A stretch of DNA of 9,612 bases from Burkholderiaceae bacterium (GTDB taxonomy: Bacteria; Pseudomonadota; Gammaproteobacteria; Burkholderiales; Burkholderiaceae). A program made the position numbers and the translations under genes. The stretch spans positions 1 to 9,612 of the forward strand of contig CANHLB010000049.1 in NCBI GenBank assembly GCA_947461335.1. Reading direction: 5' to 3'. The notes below the pieces were generated by a model that saw nothing but the letters and a program-made list of their open reading frames with translations, ran no database searches and was not told the DNA's origin. Of the stretch, positions 5,420-9,612 are shown piece by piece (within the stretch, counting starts at the first letter, position 1; every line of letters starts with the position of its first letter).

Positions 5420-7866
5420 TGGCAACTAAAAAAACTCCAAGTAAAAAACCCGCTGCTGCTCAAGCAGACTTATTTGCAAATGCATTAGAGATGGACATCG
5501 TAGAGGTTGATACTATCTCTCCACGCTCCAAAGGCCCGAAGGGTCCAAAAGATCCTCATGACCCTAAGACTATTGATCTGAATGAAGATAATAAAGATAG
5601 TTTGACTCTGGCTGTATATGCCGAGCGGGCATACCTAGATTACGCGATTAGCGTTGTTAAAGGCCGTGCCTTACCAGAAGTCTCCGATGGTCAGAAGCCA
5701 GTTCAGCGTCGCATCTTGTTCTCAATGAGTGAGATGGGTTTGCGGGCTGATGCTAAGCCAGTGAAGAGTGCGCGTGTGGTAGGTGATGTGCTGGGTAAAT
5801 TTCATCCGCATGGCGATCAATCAGCCTATGACGCCTTAGTGCGTTTGGCACAAAGCTTCTCTCTACGCTACCCCCTAATTGATGGTCAAGGTAACTTTGG
5901 CTCACGTGATGGTGATGGCGCTGCGGCGATGCGTTATACCGAGGCGCGTTTAACCAAGATAGCTGGTTTGTTATTAAGTGAAATCGATGAAGGAACAGTT
6001 GATTTTGCGCCAAACTATGATGGATCATTTCAAGAACCAAAACTATTACCAGCACGCTTGCCATTTGTTCTTCTAAACGGCGCCTCAGGTATAGCAGTAG
6101 GTATGGCCACAGAAATTCCATCGCACAATCTGCGTGAAGTTGCTAGTGCAGCAATTGCATTGATGAAATCACCAAAGCTCTCTACCTCAGATTTATTGGA
6201 CTTGATGCCTGGGCCAGATTATCCGGGTGGTGGTCAAATCATCTCCTCTACCGCAGAGATTGCGCAAATTTATGAAACTGGGCGTGGCAGCATTAAAGTT
6301 CGCGCTCGTTGGTCAGTTGAAGAGTTAGCTCGCGGCCAATGGCAGATTGTCGTCAATGAATTGCCCCCAGCGACTTCTACGCAGCGCGTGCTACAAGAGA
6401 TTGAAGAAATCACCAATCCAAAAGTACGGGTTGGTAAGAAAACCTTAACACCTGAGCAAAATAATCTGAAGTCCACCATTTTAAATGTACTAGACGGAGT
6501 GCGCGATGAGTCCAGTAAAGATGCAGCAGTACGCTTAGTCTTTGAGCCTAAGAGCAAAAATATTGACCTTAATGAATTTGCAAATCTCTTGTTAGCACAT
6601 ACCTCCCTTGAATCTAATGCACCAATGAACTTGGTCATGATTGGGAATGATGGACGCCCACGCCAAAAGGGTCTAAAAGAGATTTTGACTGAGTGGGTTG
6701 AATTTAGGGTTGCCACGGTAACTCGCAGAACCCAGCACCGTTTGGGTAAAGTCAAAGATCGTATGCATATATTGGAAGGGCGTTTAATTGTTCTTCTGAA
6801 TATTGATAAGGTCATCAAGATTATTCGTAATAGCGATGAGCCAAAAGTAGATCTCATTAAAGAGTTCAAGCTATCAGATCGCCAAGCTGAAGATATTCTC
6901 GATATTCGTTTGCGCCAGTTAGCGCGCCTTGAGGGAATTAAAATTGAGCAAGAACTCAAAGAGCTCAAATCTGAGCGTGATGACTTAGAAGGTTTATTAC
7001 AAAGCGATACGGTATTACGTAAGCGCATCATCAAAGAAATTGAAGCTGACATGAAGGACTTCGGCGATGAGCGACGAACTTTGATTCAAGAAGATAAGCG
7101 CGCAATTGCAGAAACTAAAGTCATTGATGAGCCGGTAACTGTGATTGTTTCTCAAAAAGGTTGGGTGCGTGTCCGTCAAGGTCATGAGCATGATCCAACT
7201 CAATTTAGCTTCAAGGCTGGAGATGCGATATATGCGACCTTTGAGGTGAGAACCGTAGACCTCATACAAGGCTTTGGTAGTGATGGCCGGGTTTATACAG
7301 TCCCAGTGAGCGAATTGCCAGGTGCTCGTGGAGATGGTTCTCCTTTGACCAGTTTTATTAATCTTGCTGCTGGCTCACAGATGGTGGCTTACTACGCTGG
7401 CCAGCCTGATGATTTAGTTTTAGTGTCGACTAAAGCAGGTTACGGCTTCTTGGCTAATGTTGCTGATATGGCTACTCGCAATAAAGCGGGTAAATCGTTC
7501 ATCAGCATTGATACAAAAGATCCTAGCGATGCACCTTTAGGAGCGGCAAAGGTACAGGTTGGCATGAAACAAGTAGCCTGCTTATCAGCGGCCTCTAAGT
7601 TGCTGGTATTTCCATTGAATGAGCTCAAGCGCTTACCAACAGGTGGCAAAGGCGTGATCTTGATGGGGCTGGATGACAATGGATATTTGGCTTCTGCAAT
7701 TCCGGTCGGTCCAGAAGGTGCTACTTATACCGGAGCAGGCCGCGCTGGTAAGCCAACAGAACTCAATCTCGATGCGAAGACCCTGAAATCCTTTGCTGGT
7801 AATCGTGCCCGCAAAGGACATTTTGTAGAGCCTCGCCTTAAAGAAGGAAAACTTAAGGCAAACTAG
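5419..7866 (+). CDS. parC: DNA topoisomerase IV subunit A (ParC)
   Basis: ParC is the DNA-cleaving subunit of topoisomerase IV. The 815 residues begin with a tail of about 60 residues rich in Lys, Pro and Asp that E. coli ParC lacks; it contains QADLF at 15-19 and a short [11 protein letters not shown] run. The winged-helix domain follows: [11 protein letters not shown] at 90-100, [12 protein letters not shown] at 122-133 and the catalytic Tyr173 in [24 protein letters not shown] at 224-237 holds the DNA-intercalating Ile225. The tower follows, then the coiled-coil gate region at about 420-560, rich in Lys, Glu and Leu. The C-terminal DNA-wrapping domain starts near 570 and includes a degenerate box, [11 protein letters not shown], at 740-750. 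The full GyrA box QRRGGKG is absent, which favours ParC over GyrA, as does the adjacent parE. At the quinolone-resistance positions it has Gln134 and Asp138, where E. coli has Ser80 and Glu84. Confidence 0.97.
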   Translation: MATKKTPSKKPAAAQADLFANALEMDIVEVDTISPRSKGPKGPKDPHDPKTIDLNEDNKDSLTLAVYAERAYLDYAISVVKGRALPEVSDGQKPVQRRILFSMSEMGLRADAKPVKSARVVGDVLGKFHPHGDQSAYDALVRLAQSFSLRYPLIDGQGNFGSRDGDGAAAMRYTEARLTKIAGLLLSEIDEGTVDFAPNYDGSFQEPKLLPARLPFVLLNGASGIAVGMATEIPSHNLREVASAAIALMKSPKLSTSDLLDLMPGPDYPGGGQIISSTAEIAQIYETGRGSIKVRARWSVEELARGQWQIVVNELPPATSTQRVLQEIEEITNPKVRVGKKTLTPEQNNLKSTILNVLDGVRDESSKDAAVRLVFEPKSKNIDLNEFANLLLAHTSLESNAPMNLVMIGNDGRPRQKGLKEILTEWVEFRVATVTRRTQHRLGKVKDRMHILEGRLIVLLNIDKVIKIIRNSDEPKVDLIKEFKLSDRQAEDILDIRLRQLARLEGIKIEQELKELKSERDDLEGLLQSDTVLRKRIIKEIEADMKDFGDERRTLIQEDKRAIAETKVIDEPVTVIVSQKGWVRVRQGHEHDPTQFSFKAGDAIYATFEVRTVDLIQGFGSDGRVYTVPVSELPGARGDGSPLTSFINLAAGSQMVAYYAGQPDDLVLVSTKAGYGFLANVADMATRNKAGKSFISIDTKDPSDAPLGAAKVQVGMKQVACLSAASKLLVFPLNELKRLPTGGKGVILMGLDDNGYLASAIPVGPEGATYTGAGRAGKPTELNLDAKTLKSFAGNRARKGHFVEPRLKEGKLKAN
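7835..7859. repeat. Seven-base inverted repeat at the parC 3' end
   Basis: GCCTTAA (7835-7841) and TTAAGGC (7853-7859) are perfect inverted arms around an eleven-base loop, inside the last codons of parC. A further CTTAAG lies just beyond, near 7882. No T-run follows on either strand, so it does not look like a standard intrinsic terminator. It is the only stem I see at the convergent parC/xdhC junction and could still help stop transcription or protect the message end. Confidence 0.35.
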
Positions 7867-7892
7867 AGAATGAGTGAATGACTTAAGCCCGG

Positions 7893-8852
7893 CTACGTTT
7901 TCTGAGGAACACTGATGCCATATTTGATGGCAATGATTTCTGCCAGAATCGAGACTGCAATTTCTGGTGGGGTAAGGGCTCCAATATAGAGACCCACAGG
8001 ACCATGGAGCCTATCTACTTGGGCTAGGTTCAGGTCAAACTCTAAAAGTCGCTCTTTGCGTTTTTGAGTGTTCTTGCGGCTACCTAAAGCGCCAACATAG
8101 AAGGCTGGAGACTTTAAAGCTTCCATTAAGGCCATATCGTCTAGTTTGGGATCATGAGTGAGGGCAACGACTGCAGTATGAGGATCGACCCCGATTTCCA
8201 GTAGTACATCATCAGGCATGCCTTTGATGAAAATCAGATCATTGCGATTAAGGCCTTCTGTATATTCTTCACGAGGATCAATTACGATCACCTCAAAGTC
8301 AGAGGCAATAGCAAAATCAGCCGTATATAAAGATAGCTGGCCTGCACCGATGATCACTAAACGCCAGCGTGGCCCATAAGTTGTTCGCATCTCTTGTTCA
8401 GTGCAAAAGAATTCATCATGGCGAGAGCCTTGGCTTAAGATGGATTTACCGGTACTCAAATTCACAGTACGACAAATGATTTCGTGCGTAGAAATTGCCT
8501 CGAGAAGTTTTTCAAGTACGACTAATTCGGGTTTTGGCTCAACCAATAGTCGTAAGGTGCCTCCACAGGGTAGCCCAAAGCGAGCTGCCTCTTGTTGGCT
8601 AACACCATAAACCACCATTTCTGGGGTATGGCGGGTCAGAATTTCTGTTTGAACGCGACGAATCAAATCGTCCTCTACACAGCCACCAGAAACAGAGCCG
8701 GCTACTTGACCATCATCGCGAATCGCAAGCCATGAGCCTATAGGTCGCGGGGCAGACCCCCAAGTTTGCACAACAGTAGCAATGGCTACAGAGTGACCAG
8801 CTTTTAGCCAGTTGACTGCAGAATTCAAAACACTTAAATCGGTACTATTCAT
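7893..8852 (-). CDS. XdhC/CoxI-family molybdenum-enzyme maturation protein
   Basis: XdhC-family proteins bind the molybdenum cofactor and support its sulfuration and insertion into molybdenum hydroxylases such as xanthine dehydrogenase; CoxI-type relatives act in CO-dehydrogenase maturation. The 319 residues carry both usual domains. The N-terminal XdhC/CoxI domain has GSAPRPIGSWLAI at 32-44, SVSGGCVEDDL at 53-63 with Cys58, and GLPCGGTLRLLVEP at 93-106 with Cys96. The C-terminal Rossmann-type domain begins at VIIGAGQLS (166-174) and has LTHDPKLDDMAL at 231-242, YVGALGSRK at 252-260 and GALTPPEIAVSILAEI at 291-306. It is predicted to be cytoplasmic. The ATG at 8852 is in the normal place for the family, but no ribosome binding site is visible. 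It is divergent from the MocA-like gene, 56 bases away, and converges on parC with a 26-base gap. The enzyme it serves is not in the window. Confidence 0.92.
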   Translation of the reverse strand: MNSTDLSVLNSAVNWLKAGHSVAIATVVQTWGSAPRPIGSWLAIRDDGQVAGSVSGGCVEDDLIRRVQTEILTRHTPEMVVYGVSQQEAARFGLPCGGTLRLLVEPKPELVVLEKLLEAISTHEIICRTVNLSTGKSILSQGSRHDEFFCTEQEMRTTYGPRWRLVIIGAGQLSLYTADFAIASDFEVIVIDPREEYTEGLNRNDLIFIKGMPDDVLLEIGVDPHTAVVALTHDPKLDDMALMEALKSPAFYVGALGSRKNTQKRKERLLEFDLNLAQVDRLHGPVGLYIGALTPPEIAVSILAEIIAIKYGISVPQKT

Positions 8853-8895
8853 GCTGAGGTTTTGTCTTTATTCTTTATATTTACAGTTTCCTATT

Positions 8896-8901
8896 TATTA
8901 T
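8896..8901 (+). promoter_or_regulatory. Candidate -10 element (TATTAT) for the MocA-like gene
   Basis: TATTAT lies in the very AT-rich 56-base divergent gap and ends seven bases before the ATG at 8909. The hexamer at the expected -35 distance (CTTTAT) is poor. If used, transcription would start at about the A of the ATG, giving a leaderless message, which fits the lack of a ribosome binding site. AT-rich DNA produces such matches by chance, so certainty is low. Confidence 0.3.
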
Positions 8902-8908
8902 CACTCTA

Positions 8909-9559
8909 ATGACAACTTTAGGTAAGGCTCCACCAGCGTCTAAATTGCGCTTGGCAATTCTGCTACTGGCAGCAGGTGAGGGAAGTCGCCTAGGATCAAT
9001 TCCCAAAGCCCTTTTAAAAAAGGACGGGGAAAGTCTATTAAAGCATTTTTGCCAAACGGCTCTGGCACTTTCGCCGGTTCAATTCATTATTGTGAATGGC
9101 TTTCATGCGGAGGCGATCGAGGCCGAGATGGCAGGTTTGAAGCGTGACATTAAGTTGCCATATCACTTGGTATCGAATGCGCACCCAGAGTTAGGGCAAT
9201 CATCCTCAGTACGTATTGGGCTTGAGGTGCTTGGAAAAAATTATGATGTACTGCTCATTGCTCTTTGCGATCAGCCTGCAATTGGCCAAAAAGAGATTGT
9301 CGACTTACTAAATCAATATGAGAAGCGTAATGCTAGCCAAGAAATAGTTTTGCCAATGGTAGGAGAGCAACGTGGTAACCCAGTGTTGTTTTCTAAAAAA
9401 GTGATTGAGGATATTTTGGCGGTGCCGGCAATGGTATGTAGGCCATTTATGGATGCGTACCCAGAGTTAGTGCATATCTTCGCTACCGATAATGAGGCCT
9501 ATATTCTAGATGTTGATACAGAAGAAGATATTCAGAAATTGGGATTGCAACGCGATTAA
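8909..9559 (+). CDS. MocA-like nucleotidyltransferase (probable molybdopterin cytidylyltransferase)
   Basis: MocA-type enzymes join CMP from CTP to the molybdenum cofactor, giving the dinucleotide form used by xanthine-dehydrogenase-type enzymes. The 216-residue length is typical. The nucleotide-binding signature LAAGEGSRLGSIPKALL is at 20-36 with Lys33. Further motifs are GQSSSVRIGLE at 96-106, the metal-binding Asp121 in CDQPAI, the family's RGNPVLFS at 155-162 and DVDTEEDIQKL at 201-211. LAAG, rather than the LAGG usual in MobA, favours CTP over GTP according to what is known of E. coli MobA and MocA. A different sugar-nucleotide or related transferase role cannot be excluded, but the divergent xdhC neighbour strongly supports the cofactor pathway. 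Where other family members often have a GAR motif near the C-terminus, this one has CRPF at 177-180. No ribosome binding site precedes the ATG. The stop overlaps the stop of the convergent RidA-like gene. Confidence 0.85.
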   Translation: MTTLGKAPPASKLRLAILLLAAGEGSRLGSIPKALLKKDGESLLKHFCQTALALSPVQFIIVNGFHAEAIEAEMAGLKRDIKLPYHLVSNAHPELGQSSSVRIGLEVLGKNYDVLLIALCDQPAIGQKEIVDLLNQYEKRNASQEIVLPMVGEQRGNPVLFSKKVIEDILAVPAMVCRPFMDAYPELVHIFATDNEAYILDVDTEEDIQKLGLQRD

Positions 9560-9612
9560 ATCTCAGCGATCAATTCAATTTCAACACAGGCACCCAAAGG
9601 AATTTGAGCTAC
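9556..9612 (-). CDS. RidA (YjgF/UK114) family protein, C-terminal end (partial)
   Basis: Read on the minus strand, the last 57 bases of the window encode 18 residues, VAQIPLGACVEIELIAEI, followed by TAA at 9558-9556; the frame is open to the edge. The pattern of a hydrophobic strand, then LP(L)GA(x)VEIE and IA near the end, is the typical C-terminus of RidA-family proteins, which hydrolyse reactive enamine or imine intermediates. With only 18 residues, the subfamily (RidA, RutC or other) cannot be told. It is tail-to-tail with the MocA-like gene, with the two stop codons sharing bases. Confidence 0.75.
   Translation of the reverse strand, partial: VAQIPLGACVEIELIAEI

Noticed and set aside
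5529..5571. Collagen-like [11 protein letters not shown] run in the ParC tail as a functional repeat
   Set aside because: It is only two or three imperfect units in a low-complexity linker, and no repeat array or known domain is suggested.
6270..7052. Long open frame (260 codons) antisense to parC
   Set aside because: It lies wholly inside a well-recognised parC coding region, and its product is Ser/Arg/Leu-rich with no recognisable motif. It is the expected reverse shadow of the parC codon pattern.
7835..7859. The parC-end hairpin as a bidirectional terminator
   Set aside because: The stem has seven pairs with an eleven-base loop and no T-run on either side. It is listed only as an inverted repeat.

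Overview
The window looks like chromosomal DNA of a betaproteobacterium of the family Burkholderiaceae, most likely Polynucleobacter or a close relative. The basis is the protein sequences as I remember the families: a Burkholderiales-style parE-parC pair, a CaiB/BaiF CoA-transferase followed by a monocarboxylate-type MFS transporter, and a moderate GC content by eye. No database search was possible, so the genus is an inference. There are no phage genes, insertion sequences, CRISPR repeats or long repeats. Almost all of the window is ordinary, densely packed coding sequence.

Layout. Positions 1-395 (minus) hold the N-terminal part of a Nudix-type protein with a DUF4743-like domain, cut by the window edge. 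Positions 396-628 are an AT-rich gap with a perfect pair of inverted DnaA boxes next to tRNA-Arg(CCT) (629-703, minus). Then comes a tight minus-strand operon, in transcription order: a CaiB/BaiF CoA-transferase (3351-2131), an MFS transporter (2127-895), and a 46-residue single-helix membrane protein (898-758) whose ATG overlaps the transporter stop. Divergent from it is parE-parC (3431-7866, plus), the two subunits of topoisomerase IV, overlapping by one base. Converging on parC is an XdhC-family molybdenum-enzyme maturation gene (8852-7893, minus). Divergent from xdhC is a MocA-like molybdopterin cytidylyltransferase (8909-9559, plus). The last 57 bases (minus) are the C-terminus of a RidA-family protein.

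How the genes fit together. ParE and ParC form topoisomerase IV, which unlinks daughter chromosomes. The CoA-transferase and transporter look like an uptake-and-activation pair for a small carboxylic acid, and the tiny coupled protein may be an accessory subunit of the transporter. XdhC and the MocA-like enzyme both serve the cofactor of molybdenum hydroxylases (xanthine dehydrogenase or CO-dehydrogenase type), although no such enzyme lies in the window.

I did not find an undescribed multi-gene system. The points most worth a second look are the coupled micro-membrane protein, a QADLF sequence resembling a sliding-clamp-binding motif in the flexible N-terminal tail of ParC, the isolated DnaA-box pair beside tRNA-Arg, and the non-serine residue at the quinolone-resistance position of ParC.
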